Of a stretch of DNA of 64,000 bases, positions 1-7,970 are shown in pieces. The DNA comes from Acidovorax radicis N35 (GTDB lineage Bacteria; Pseudomonadota; Gammaproteobacteria; Burkholderiales; Burkholderiaceae_C). The position numbers were made by a program, and so were the translations under genes. Position 1 is the first letter of the stretch. The number at the start of each line of letters is the position of its first letter. The stretch covers positions 372,001 through 436,000 of the forward strand of contig NZ_AFBG01000018.1 of the NCBI RefSeq assembly GCF_000204195.1, in the 5' to 3' direction. Under the pieces are notes generated by a model, which was given only the letters and a program-made list of their open reading frames with translations, was not told the DNA's origin and searched no databases.

Positions 1-282
1 GTACTCGGTGGCCAGGTCCTTCTTCAGCATGTCCGGCACGGTCTCGCCGGGGGTGAACTCCTTGGGGCGCATGTCGGGGCGGCCGCCCAGCATCAGGATG
101 CGGCGCAGCAAGGCGTCGGCGTGCTGGGTTTCTTCCTGCATCTCGTGGTCGAGGCGGGTGAAGAGCCTGGTGAAGCCCTGGTCTTCATAGATGCGCGAAT
201 GCGCGAAGTACTGGTCGCGCGCGGCCAGCTCGCCGCGCAGCAGATCCTTGAAATAGTCGATGACTTGGGGGTTTCCCTGCAT
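1..282 (-). CDS. bfr: Bacterioferritin, C-terminus cut by window edge
   Basis: Iron-storage 24-mer subunit that oxidises Fe(II) at a di-iron ferroxidase site in the cytoplasm. The 94 visible residues start at the ATG at 282, preceded by an AAGG ribosome site. Glu18, Glu51 and His54 match the family's ferroxidase ligands (motif EETQHAD), and Glu93 is near the cut edge. Position 52, the haem-ligating Met of E. coli Bfr, is Thr here, so this subunit probably does not bind haem itself. The rest of the gene lies outside the window. The family call is firm; the haem inference rests on one aligned position. Confidence 0.92.
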   Translation of the reverse strand, partial: MQGNPQVIDYFKDLLRGELAARDQYFAHSRIYEDQGFTRLFTRLDHEMQEETQHADALLRRILMLGGRPDMRPKEFTPGETVPDMLKKDLATEY

Positions 283-530
283 GTGTTTTTCCTTGTTTTG
301 ATGCGGGGAGTATCGCGCCGACAGTGGCAATCGCCGGCGATTCCCCCGTGCTGTCGCTCTGTATGCGTACTGGGATCAGGCGCGTTCGCATTCAATGGGG
401 CTTGGCGCGATGCGGGCGCATTGGCGGCCGTGTGTCTTCGTGGGGCCGCGGCCGAGTGTCGCTTGTCCCGGTGGCGCGCAGGGCCGTGGTTCGCCAATGG
501 TCTTCGACGCGCGGGCACAATACCGCCCAA

Positions 531-1355
531 ATGCTGACGTACCCCCACATCGACCCCATCGCCCTGCAATTGGGCCCGCTGGCCATCCACTGGTATGGCC
601 TGACCTATCTCGCGGCTTTTGGCCTGTTCATGCTGCTGGGCATCCGGCGCCTGCGGCACGAGCCCTTTGCGTCCATCACCGGCGCGGGGGCCTGGTCGCG
701 CAAGGACGTGGAAGACATCCTCTTTCTCGGCGTGGCCGGTGTGGTGGTTGGCGGGCGCCTGGGCTACTGTCTGTTTTACAAGCCCGGCTACTACCTGAGC
801 CATCCGCTGGAGATTTTTGCGGTGTGGCAGGGTGGCATGGCATTCCATGGCGGGCTGCTCGGGGTGATCGTGGCCATGCTGTGGTTTGCGCATTCGCGCA
901 AGCGGCCGTGGCTGCAGGTGGCGGATTTCGTGGCGCCCTGCGTGCCCACCGGTCTCGCGGCCGGGCGCGTGGGCAATTTCATCAATGGCGAACTGTGGGG
1001 CCGCTTTGCCAGCCCGGACCTGCCCTGGGGCATGGTGTTCGCACACAGCGGCTCCATGCAGCCGCGCCATCCATCCCAGGTCTACCAGTTCCTGCTGGAA
1101 GGGTTGCTGCTGTTCATCCTGCTGTGGCTGTATGCGCGCAAGGAGCGCCGCCAGGGCCAAGTGGCTGCGGCCTTCCTGGTGGGCTATGGCGTGTTCCGAT
1201 TCATTGCCGAGTATTTCCGTGAGCCCGACAGCTTTCTGGGACTGCTGTCGCTGGGCATGAGCATGGGCCAGTGGCTGTGCCTGCCGATGATCGCCGCGGG
1301 TGTCCTGTTGTGGCTGTGGTCGCAGCGCCAGCCGGCGGGGGCGCAAAAAATCTAG
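531..1355 (+). CDS. lgt: Prolipoprotein diacylglyceryl transferase
   Basis: Inner-membrane enzyme that moves diacylglyceryl from phosphatidylglycerol to the lipobox cysteine of prolipoproteins. The 274-residue length fits the family. The N-terminal segment with IHWYGL, the central [14 protein letters not shown] signature and the C-terminal [10 protein letters not shown] are typical. I chose the ATG at 531 because the protein begins there with the usual [11 protein letters not shown] start, although the reading frame is open further upstream. No clear Shine-Dalgarno site precedes it. The gap of about 250 bases to bfr contains a perfect 14-base palindrome at 329-342 (AATCGCCGGCGATT) of unknown role. 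A dispersed repeat begins 2 bases after the stop. Confidence 0.96.
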   Translation: MLTYPHIDPIALQLGPLAIHWYGLTYLAAFGLFMLLGIRRLRHEPFASITGAGAWSRKDVEDILFLGVAGVVVGGRLGYCLFYKPGYYLSHPLEIFAVWQGGMAFHGGLLGVIVAMLWFAHSRKRPWLQVADFVAPCVPTGLAAGRVGNFINGELWGRFASPDLPWGMVFAHSGSMQPRHPSQVYQFLLEGLLLFILLWLYARKERRQGQVAAAFLVGYGVFRFIAEYFREPDSFLGLLSLGMSMGQWLCLPMIAAGVLLWLWSQRQPAGAQKI

Positions 1356-1356
1356 T

Positions 1357-1412
1357 GAAAATGGCACCTGGCGCTTATTGAATATGCGTTGGCAGCTATT
1401 GAAAATATAGCG
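1357..1412 (+). repeat. Dispersed two-hairpin repeat, copy A
   Basis: First of six copies of a short element with the shape CTGGCGCTTA - spacer - GCG - spacer - AGCTAT - loop - ATAGC. The second hairpin is GCTAT (1395-1399) with ATAGC (1407-1411). It lies 2 bases after the lgt stop. The frame that is read in the coding copies (CTG GCG CTT ...) is open here too. Confidence 0.8.
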
Positions 1413-1835
1413 ATTTGTCGCAAAAGCTGCGACAGGTGCTCTGCGCTTGGGACCGGTGCGAGGTCCTTGGTGATGGAGTTCAGGTAGCGCGAGGCGCCGG
1501 GCAGCGGAAATCCGTGCGACGTTGTTGGGGCGTGCCGCTGGTGCCTGTGGCGTGAAACTGCGGCAGGAACATCTGGACGGCCTGGGCGAGGCCGTGCGAT
1601 TTGGACGCCACTGTGGCCGGATGACTTGCCCGCTGGGTGCTGCGGGGGAGGGGCTTTCCACGGGCGAGCCGCCATGGCGAGTTGAAGCTGAATGGCTCCG
1701 CAGAAAAGGCCGAAGAACGGCAAGTCGGGCCCGCCGAAGCCCGGCATTTGCCCACTACATGTTGCGCCACCGCCGCAAGACACAGGTTTTTACCCAATAG
1801 CCTCCAGATTCGCAGGCTTTTCTCTTGTTATTTTG
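1413..1835. other. Intergenic stretch with no supportable gene
   Basis: Between lgt and the GntR regulator there are only overlapping open frames of 60-140 codons. None of their translations resembles a family I recognise. Broken frames on the minus strand may be the worn remains of a gene, but I cannot show it. Base composition stays GC-rich until about 1800, where it turns AT-rich ahead of the regulator. Confidence 0.5.
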
Positions 1836-1884
1836 CGTAATTATGAGAAATTACGGATATGTGCAAACAAAGCAATTGTTTGCA
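1836..1884 (+). promoter_or_regulatory. Two inverted repeats upstream of the malonate regulator
   Basis: The first inverted repeat has arms CGTAATT (1836-1842) and AATTACG (1849-1855). The second has perfect 9-base arms TGCAAACAA (1862-1870) and TTGTTTGCA (1876-1884) around a 5-base spacer. Both sit in an AT-rich stretch about 80-130 bases before the GntR start. This is where an autoregulating GntR protein or its partner would bind. The operator role is inferred; the symmetry is seen directly. Confidence 0.5.
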
Positions 1885-1966
1885 GGCATTTGGATACTCG
1901 TTGGCAGCAAAAGCTGCAGGCCAATGGTCCGCCCGTGATTGATCACCCTGGAGTTTTACCCGCACC

Positions 1967-2635
1967 ATGCGCCCGGTTCCCAATTCATTGCACGACGAAG
2001 CGGCCTCGCGTTTGCGCGAGCAGATCTTTGCCGGTGCCTTGCCACCCGGGAGCTTTCTGGACGAGGCGGCCCTGTGCGAGCGGCTGGCGATTTCGCGCAC
2101 ACCGCTGCGCGAGGCGCTCAAGGTGCTGGTGGCAGAGGGCCTGTTGCGCCACGAGCCACGGCGGGGCTGCTTCGTGGCCGAGATCACCGAACGTGATCTG
2201 GACGACCTGTTTCCGGTGATCGCGCTGCTGGAGGGGCGTGCCGCCCATGAGGCCACGCGCAAGGCGGGCGCGGCGGATGTGGCTGCGCTCGATGTGCTGC
2301 ACCAGCGGCTGCAGCAGTTTGCGTCCGAAGGCCTCATCGCCGACTACTACGAAGCCAACTACGCCATCCATGAAGCCTTCATCACGCTGGCAGACAACCG
2401 CTGGCTGGCCCAGGTGATCGGCGATTTGCGAAAAATTCTGCGCCTGGCGCGGGCGCAGACGCTGCATGTGCCGGGCCGCCTCCAGCAAAGCCTGGCCGAG
2501 CACCTGGCCGTGTTCGCCGCGCTCAAGGCGCGCGACTGCGACGCCGCCGAAGAGGCCATGCGCAACCACTTGTTGCGCCAGCGCGATGCGCTGCGCGACG
2601 TAGCCCGCAACCAGCAATCGAGGCTGACACCATGA
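1967..2635 (+). CDS. GntR/FadR-family regulator of the malonate module
   Basis: A 222-residue DNA-binding repressor or activator of the FCD subfamily. A winged helix-turn-helix fills about residues 8-75 (ERLAISRTPLREALKVL is the classic recognition segment), followed by an all-helical FCD ligand domain. The start at 1967 gives the standard short N-terminal arm; the ribosome site is weak (GGAG about 12 bases upstream). The stop overlaps the start of malonyl-CoA decarboxylase, so the two are co-translated. By analogy with MatR of rhizobial mat operons it probably senses malonate or malonyl-CoA; that ligand is inferred from neighbours only. Inverted repeats at 1836-1884 are candidate operators. 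Confidence 0.88.
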   Translation: MRPVPNSLHDEAASRLREQIFAGALPPGSFLDEAALCERLAISRTPLREALKVLVAEGLLRHEPRRGCFVAEITERDLDDLFPVIALLEGRAAHEATRKAGAADVAALDVLHQRLQQFASEGLIADYYEANYAIHEAFITLADNRWLAQVIGDLRKILRLARAQTLHVPGRLQQSLAEHLAVFAALKARDCDAAEEAMRNHLLRQRDALRDVARNQQSRLTP

Positions 2636-4179
2636 TGAACAGTACCCCCGAATGGATCGCGCGCAGCGTGTCGCGCCTGCGCACCGCCGCGCCCGCTGCA
2701 GACAAGGCCGCAGAGAAATCAGCCGATAAGACGTCCGATAAAACGGGCGACAAGGCTGGCGACAAGGCGACCGACAGATCAGCCCGGGCCGGGCTCGACA
2801 AATCCGTGTCCGATGTGGTGGCCAAGGTGGCCGTGCCGCGTTCTACGCACGAGCGGCTGCAGGCCACGCTGCGGCGTGGGCAAGAGGCGTTGTCGCCCCG
2901 TGCGCTGCGCCGCCTGTTGACCGATCTGCAGGAGGTGGTGGCGCCCCAGGTCAGCGAACTCGAAGGCGGGCGCCGTGCCCAGGCCGTGGCCGAGTGGTAT
3001 GCCAAGGCCGAGCCTGAGGAGCGGCGCGACATGTGGCTCTTGATGTGCGAGCAATTTGCGCCGGACGCCACGCGCTTCAAATCGGCCCGCCAGCGTTACG
3101 AGGCCGCGGCCGGAACGGCCGAAGAGGGCCAGGCCGAGATCAGCCTGCGCCGCGCGCTGGTGTCGCCGCGCACGCGCTTGCTGCAGCGGTTTTCGGTGTC
3201 CCCCGAAGGCATGCGTTTCTTGCTCGACATGCGTGCCGAGTTGCTGCCCCTGCTCAAGGCCGACAAGCGCCTGCTGGCGCTGGATGCCGAGCTGGAGCAC
3301 CTGTTCTCGACCTGGTTCGACGTGGCGTTTCTGGAGCTGCGCCGCCTGTCGTGGGACTCGCCCGCTTCGCTGATCGAAAAGCTCATCAAGTACGAGGCCG
3401 TGCATGACATCCGCAGCTGGGCTGACCTGAAGAATCGGCTCGACAGCGACCGCCGCTGCTACGGCTTCTTTCACCCGCGCCTGCCCGACGAGCCGCTGAT
3501 CTTTGTGGAGGTGGCGCTGGTGGACAAGATCTCTTCCAGCATCACGCCTTTGCTGGACGAAGCGGCGGCGCCGGCTGACATCGGGCGCGCCACCACGGCG
3601 ATCTTCTATTCGATCAGCAACACCCAGACCGGCCTGCGCGGTGTGAGCTTTGGTGACTCACTCATCAAGCATGTGGTGGAGACCCTGACTTCCGAGTTTC
3701 CCCGGCTGCGTACCTTTGCCACGCTGTCGCCCATCCCTGGCTTTCGCTCCTGGCTGGGCAAGCATGCGGGTGCGATGCTGGAGCGCCTGGACGACAAGCG
3801 CCGTTCCGAACTGGGGCGCGCCGTGGGTTTTGAGCCTCCCCAGGCGACCCACCTGCTGGCAGCGCTCGACAAGGCCACCGAGCTGGATGCCAAGTCGCCC
3901 GTGCGCCAGATGCTAATGGAGTGCGCCGCGCGCTACCTGGGCCGTGAACTGCAGGAGGGCAAACCGGTGGACCCTGTGGCCCGGTTCCACCTGGGCAATG
4001 GCGCGCGGGTGGAGCGCCTGAACTGGGCGGGAGACCCGTCCAACAAAGGACTGAAACAATCGTATGGGTTGATGGTGAATTACCTGTACGACTTGAAGCG
4101 CATCGACAAGCACCGCAGCTTGCTCGCGCAGGGCAAGGTGCCGGTGTCGGGGGACATCGACAGCCTGTGCCGCGACTGA
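2632..4179 (+). CDS. matA: Malonyl-CoA decarboxylase
   Basis: Converts malonyl-CoA to acetyl-CoA and CO2 in the cytoplasm. The 515-residue protein has the family helical N-terminal domain and a GNAT-like C-terminal domain. The conserved SPIPGF segment and the catalytic-histidine motif FHLGNGARVERLNW are present, followed by GLMVNYLYDLKRID. The ATG at 2632 overlaps the GntR stop. Residues 24-49 form an unusual tetrapeptide repeat, seven (D/E)-K/R pairs spaced every four residues (codons 2701-2778), which I do not expect in the family core. With the ligase at 6337 it makes a malonate to acetyl-CoA route. Confidence 0.93.
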   Translation: MMNSTPEWIARSVSRLRTAAPAADKAAEKSADKTSDKTGDKAGDKATDRSARAGLDKSVSDVVAKVAVPRSTHERLQATLRRGQEALSPRALRRLLTDLQEVVAPQVSELEGGRRAQAVAEWYAKAEPEERRDMWLLMCEQFAPDATRFKSARQRYEAAAGTAEEGQAEISLRRALVSPRTRLLQRFSVSPEGMRFLLDMRAELLPLLKADKRLLALDAELEHLFSTWFDVAFLELRRLSWDSPASLIEKLIKYEAVHDIRSWADLKNRLDSDRRCYGFFHPRLPDEPLIFVEVALVDKISSSITPLLDEAAAPADIGRATTAIFYSISNTQTGLRGVSFGDSLIKHVVETLTSEFPRLRTFATLSPIPGFRSWLGKHAGAMLERLDDKRRSELGRAVGFEPPQATHLLAALDKATELDAKSPVRQMLMECAARYLGRELQEGKPVDPVARFHLGNGARVERLNWAGDPSNKGLKQSYGLMVNYLYDLKRIDKHRSLLAQGKVPVSGDIDSLCRD

Positions 4180-4326
4180 CCGCAGGCCCTGCTGCCGGGC
4201 GATGCCATCATCGTCATCATCGGCGCAGAAAATGGTGCGCCACATCGGGCAAGCAGCCGGTGTAAGTGGTGCTTGGCATGGTGGGGTCCTGCATTCCCTT
4301 TTTACAACGACGACAGGAGACAAGAA

Positions 4327-5328
4327 ATGAAAGACATGCGAATGCAGCGCCGAGACGTGCTGTTGGGGGCGGCCGCCACGGGCCTGGGGCTGGCCACGGG
4401 GGCCGGACCTGTGTGGGCGCAGGCATCGGCCTGGCCGACCAAGCCGGTGAATCTGGTGGTGCCGTTCCCTGCGGGCGGCGGCACCGACGCCTTTGCGCGC
4501 CCGCTGGCGGCGCAGTTCTCCAAGGTGACTGGCAAGACGCTCGTGATTGACAACCGGGGTGGCGCTGGCGGCACCGTGGGGGCCAGCTTTGCCTCCAAGG
4601 CCGCGCCGGATGGCTACACGCTTTTCATGGGGGCTGTGCACCACGCCATTGCGCCGTCGATGTATCCCAAGCTCGACTACGACATCGAGAAGGATTTCAT
4701 CCCGCTGTTCCTGCTGGCCAACGTGCCCCAGGTGGTGGTGGTCAACCCCAAGAACGTGCCGGTCAGCAACTTCCAGCAATTCATCGAATACGTGAAGCGC
4801 AACCCCGCCAAGCTCAACTATGGCTCGGCTGGTGCGGGCACGTCGCACCACCTGGCCGGTGAGCTTTTCAAGCAGCAGACCAACACCTTCATCACCCACA
4901 TCCCTTACCGGGGCGCGGGCCCCGCATTGCAAGACCTTATCGGTGGCAATGTGGACATGATGTTTGACGGCCTCGGCTCGTCGGCCACCCACATCAAGAG
5001 CGGCCGCATCAAGGCGCTCATGGTGTCTGGCCCCAAGCGCAACGCGGCCTTCCCGGACGTGCCTTGTGCCTCCGAGGTGGGCTTGCCCGACTACACCGTG
5101 ACCACCTGGTACGGCCTGTGGGCGCCCAAGGGCACACCCGCTGACGTGCAGGCGCGCATCGTGGATGAAGTGCGCAAGCTGGGGGGCGCAGAAGAGCTCA
5201 AAACCATCTGGGCCAACAACGGCGCCGAATACGGCGGCCTGACCCAGCCGCAGTTTGCCGCCATGGTCAGCAGCGAGGTCAAGCGCTGGGCGGCGGTGGT
5301 GAAGGCTTCTGGCGCAAAACTTGATTAA
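4327..5328 (+). CDS. Bug/TctC-type periplasmic solute-binding receptor
   Basis: Tripartite-tricarboxylate-type binding protein of 333 residues, a family greatly expanded in Burkholderiales. The N-terminus has a twin-arginine-like signal (QRRDVLLG, cleavage likely after VWA at residue 31). The body has the family landmarks PVNLVVPFPAGGGTD, VIDNRGGAGG, HIPYRGAGPALQDLIGG and the C-terminal SSEVKRW. I chose ATG 4327 because an AGGAGA site lies at 4315-4320. No TctA/TctB membrane subunits are near, so it must borrow a transporter or act as a sensor. Its place in the malonate module suggests malonate or a similar acid as ligand, which is inference. A GC-rich repeat follows the stop at once. Confidence 0.9.
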   Translation: MKDMRMQRRDVLLGAAATGLGLATGAGPVWAQASAWPTKPVNLVVPFPAGGGTDAFARPLAAQFSKVTGKTLVIDNRGGAGGTVGASFASKAAPDGYTLFMGAVHHAIAPSMYPKLDYDIEKDFIPLFLLANVPQVVVVNPKNVPVSNFQQFIEYVKRNPAKLNYGSAGAGTSHHLAGELFKQQTNTFITHIPYRGAGPALQDLIGGNVDMMFDGLGSSATHIKSGRIKALMVSGPKRNAAFPDVPCASEVGLPDYTVTTWYGLWAPKGTPADVQARIVDEVRKLGGAEELKTIWANNGAEYGGLTQPQFAAMVSSEVKRWAAVVKASGAKLD

Positions 5329-5412
5329 CCCCCTAAGGCACTTCGCGCCATCCCCCTGAGGGGGATGCCACCCGTGGCCTGGCAGAGCCAGTTCCACGGT
5401 GGCACTGGCGAT
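5329..5412 (+). repeat. GC-rich extragenic repeat, copy 1
   Basis: Starts directly after the Bug stop codon. It shares with 30377-30457 the blocks CGCGCC, a C-run/G-run hairpin (here ATCCCCC tga GGGGGAT, 5350-5366), GCCACCCGTGGCCTGGC and AGTTCCACGGTGGCACTGGC. It could work as an mRNA-end hairpin or attenuator between the receptor gene and echA. Confidence 0.8.
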
Positions 5413-5468
5413 GGCGTTGCGCCAGTTGTTGTGGGGCGTGGACTTTGCAATCGTGATGGACAACGAAT

Positions 5469-6272
5469 ATGTCGGGTGAAGTGTTGATGGATGCCGGTGA
5501 GCGTGGTGTGGTGCATGTCACCTTGCGCCATGCCGGGCGGCTGAACGCGATGTCGCGGGGCATGTGGCGGCAGCTGCGCGAGGTGTTTGAAGACATCCAG
5601 CGCCGCAGCGATGTCCGCTGTGTGCTCATGGCCGGCCAGGGCGATGCCTTCTGTGCGGGCGGGGACATTTCGGAATACCCGGGTTTTCGGTTTGACGCTA
5701 CTGCCTTGCGCGACTTTCATGAGAACGATGTCTGGGGCGGGCTGAACGCCATGCTTTTGTGCGACGTGCCCGTCGTGGCCCAGATCAGCGGTGCCTGCAT
5801 GGGCGCTGGGGTGGAGATTGCCAGCTGCTGCGACATCCGTGTTGCGGGCAGCGCCGCCCGATTTGGCGCCCCCATCGCCAAGCTCGGTTTCCCCATGGCC
5901 CCGCGCGAGGCGCAGCTGGTGGCCGGTGCCGTGGGCGACATGACGGCCCGGCAGATGCTGCTGGAAGCCGTCACCTTCAGCGCTGCCGACATGCTGGAGC
6001 GGGGTTTCTTAAGCCGGGTGGTGGCCGACGACAGGGTGGCCGCCGAGGCCTTGGGCAGCGCGCAGCGCATTGCAGCATTGGCACCCCAGGCGGCCCGCAT
6101 GAACAAACAAACATTTCGAGCATTAAAAGTGCCCCTGGCGCTTGATGGTAAAGCGCAGAATGCTATAAAAAATATAGCATTCGATCCGCTCAATCCCTAT
6201 GCATATGCGGACAGCGCCGAGCACCGAGAAGGCATCACCGCGTTTCTTGAAAAACGCGCTCCCGTGTTCTGA
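5469..6272 (+). CDS. Enoyl-CoA hydratase/isomerase-family protein
   Basis: Crotonase-fold protein of 267 residues. The oxyanion-hole segments are visible: AGQGDAFCAGGDISEYP near residue 60 and CMGAGVEIASCCDIRVAG near residue 107. Substrate cannot be told from the sequence; crotonase relatives hydrate, isomerise or hydrolyse acyl-CoAs. It sits between the Bug receptor and malonyl-CoA synthetase on the same strand, so an acyl-CoA role linked to malonate or a branched dicarboxylate is plausible. Residues about 217-238 are encoded by a dispersed repeat (6118-6182), with lower GC than the rest of the gene. The start at 5469 has no strong ribosome site. Confidence 0.87.
   Translation: MSGEVLMDAGERGVVHVTLRHAGRLNAMSRGMWRQLREVFEDIQRRSDVRCVLMAGQGDAFCAGGDISEYPGFRFDATALRDFHENDVWGGLNAMLLCDVPVVAQISGACMGAGVEIASCCDIRVAGSAARFGAPIAKLGFPMAPREAQLVAGAVGDMTARQMLLEAVTFSAADMLERGFLSRVVADDRVAAEALGSAQRIAALAPQAARMNKQTFRALKVPLALDGKAQNAIKNIAFDPLNPYAYADSAEHREGITAFLEKRAPVF
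6118..6182 (+). repeat. Dispersed two-hairpin repeat, copy B (inside echA-like gene)
   Basis: Carries GGCGCTT (6137-6143) with AAGCGC (6151-6156), then a perfect hairpin GAATGCTATA (6158-6167) - AAAAA - TATAGCATTC (6173-6182). It is read in frame as LALDGKAQNAIKNIAF. The frame relative to the element is the same as in copies C and E. Confidence 0.88.
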
Positions 6273-6336
6273 CGGGCCTTACCCACTTTTTTTGTTGATC
6301 TGACCTTTTGCAACTCTGCAACTTTGCACCACTGCC

Positions 6337-7911
6337 ATGAGCCAACACAACCTCTTCAGCGCCCTGCGCGCAGCCTTCCCTGCAGACCTGGACAGCACCG
6401 CCGTCGAAACGACGGCGCCCGATGGCGCTCCGCTGCTCTACACCTGGGCCGACCTGGACCACGCCAGCGCGCGCATCGCCAACCTGCTCACCGCGCTGAA
6501 ACTGCCTGAAGGCAGCCGCGTGGCCGTGCAGGTCGAGAAGTCGGTCGAAGCGATGCTGCTGTATCTCGCCACCTTGCGTGCGGGCTATGTGTTTTTGCCC
6601 CTCAACACGGCGTACCAGAGTGCCGAGATTGAATACTTCATCGGCAACGCCGAGCCTGCGGTGGTGGTGTGCAGCCCTGGCAACTTCGGCTGGGTGTCCA
6701 AGATAGCGTTCACGCTCGGCACTCAGCATGTATTCACCCTGGGCGACGACCGCACTGGCAGCCTGTTGGACCGCGCCGCGCACCATGGCGACACGCACAC
6801 GCCTGTGCAGCGCAAGGCGGACGACCTGGCCGCCATCCTGTACACCAGCGGCACCACCGGCCGCAGCAAGGGCGCGATGCTCACGCACGGCAACCTGCTG
6901 TCCAACGCGCAGGTGCTCAAGGAGTACTGGGGCTGGACGGCTACCGGAGGGCCTGACGGCCGTGGCGACGTGCTCATCCACGCATTGCCCATCTTCCACG
7001 TGCACGGCCTGTTCGTGGCCATCCACGGCGCGCTCATCAATGGCAGCAAGATGATCTGGTTCAGCAAGTTCGACCCCAAGGCCGTGCTCGCTGCCATGCC
7101 CCGCGCCACCGTCTTCATGGGCGTACCCACGCTCTATGTGCGCCTGCTGGCCGAGCCGGGGCTGAACAAAGAGGCCGCCAGGAACATGCGTTTGTTCGTC
7201 GCAGGCTCGGCGCCGCTGCTCATTGAGACCTTCAACGAATGGCAGCAGCGCACCGGCCACACCATCCTGGAGCGCTATGGCATGAGCGAGACCATCATGC
7301 TCACCTCCAACCCCTACGCGGCTGACAAGCGCCATGGCGGCCAGACCGAGCGGCGCGGCGCCACCGTGGGCTTCCCACTGCCCGGTGTGGGCCTGCGCGT
7401 GGTGGACGACGCCAACAAACCGCTGCCCGTGGGCGAGATCGGCGCCATCCAGGTCAAGGGGCCCAACGTCTTCAAGGGCTACTGGCGCATGCCCGAGAAG
7501 ACGGCCGAAGAGTTCACGCAAGACGGCTGGTTCAAGACCGGCGACGTGGGCAAGGTGGACGCGCGCGACTACGTGAGCATCGTGGGCCGCAGCAAGGACC
7601 TCATCATCAGCGGCGGCTACAACGTGTACCCGGCCGAGATCGAAGGCTACATCAACGACATGCCGGGCGTGGCCGAAAGTGCGCTAGTGGGCGTGCCACA
7701 CCCCGACTTTGGCGAAGTGGGCGTGGCTGTGGTCATTGCCAAGCCCGGCGCACAGCTCAACCCTGAGGCCATCGTGGCATCGCTCAAGTCGCAGCTCGCC
7801 AACTTCAAGATCCCGAAGAAGTGTTTTGTGGTGCCCGAACTGCCCCGCAACACCATGGGCAAGGTGCAGAAGAACCTGCTGCGCGAGCAACACAAGGGCC
7901 TGTTTGCCTGA
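6337..7911 (+). CDS. matB: Malonyl-CoA synthetase (malonate-CoA ligase)
   Basis: ANL-superfamily adenylating enzyme of 524 residues that makes malonyl-CoA from malonate, ATP and CoA. The phosphate-binding loop LYTSGTTGRSKGAML is near residue 167. The A5-type motif ERYGMSET, the hinge GRSKDLIISGGYNVYP and the C-terminal lysine motif NTMGKVQKN are all intact. Overall similarity to MatB and to the malonyl-CoA ligase ACSF3 is what I recall of the family. The start at 6337 gives a standard N-terminus; upstream bases hold no strong Shine-Dalgarno site. It closes the malonate module and is followed by an intrinsic terminator at 7951. A general medium-chain acyl-CoA ligase is the main alternative, made unlikely by the adjacent decarboxylase. 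Confidence 0.9.
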   Translation: MSQHNLFSALRAAFPADLDSTAVETTAPDGAPLLYTWADLDHASARIANLLTALKLPEGSRVAVQVEKSVEAMLLYLATLRAGYVFLPLNTAYQSAEIEYFIGNAEPAVVVCSPGNFGWVSKIAFTLGTQHVFTLGDDRTGSLLDRAAHHGDTHTPVQRKADDLAAILYTSGTTGRSKGAMLTHGNLLSNAQVLKEYWGWTATGGPDGRGDVLIHALPIFHVHGLFVAIHGALINGSKMIWFSKFDPKAVLAAMPRATVFMGVPTLYVRLLAEPGLNKEAARNMRLFVAGSAPLLIETFNEWQQRTGHTILERYGMSETIMLTSNPYAADKRHGGQTERRGATVGFPLPGVGLRVVDDANKPLPVGEIGAIQVKGPNVFKGYWRMPEKTAEEFTQDGWFKTGDVGKVDARDYVSIVGRSKDLIISGGYNVYPAEIEGYINDMPGVAESALVGVPHPDFGEVGVAVVIAKPGAQLNPEAIVASLKSQLANFKIPKKCFVVPELPRNTMGKVQKNLLREQHKGLFA

Positions 7912-7950
7912 GTGGTTTTAGTGGTTGCAACTCGACGCTGAATGAAAGAA

Positions 7951-7970
7951 GGGCCTGCAGGCCCTTTTTT
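7951..7970. terminator. Bidirectional intrinsic terminator after matB
   Basis: Perfect palindrome GGGCCTGCAGGCCC (7951-7964) followed by TTTTTT on the plus strand. On the minus strand the hairpin is followed by TTCTTTCATT. It can therefore end both matB and the convergent exporter gene, whose stop codon starts inside the T-run. Confidence 0.9.

Noticed and set aside
93-1661. 522-codon minus-strand frame across lgt
   Set aside because: It overlaps lgt and bfr, which are both well supported, and its product looks like random high-GC translation.
1413-1835. A degraded LysR or transposase gene after lgt
   Set aside because: Several broken frames give fragments, but I could match none to a named family, so I list the stretch as empty.
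3913-5463. 516-codon minus-strand frame over the decarboxylase and Bug genes
   Set aside because: Shadow of two recognised plus-strand genes; no start signal and no recognisable domain.
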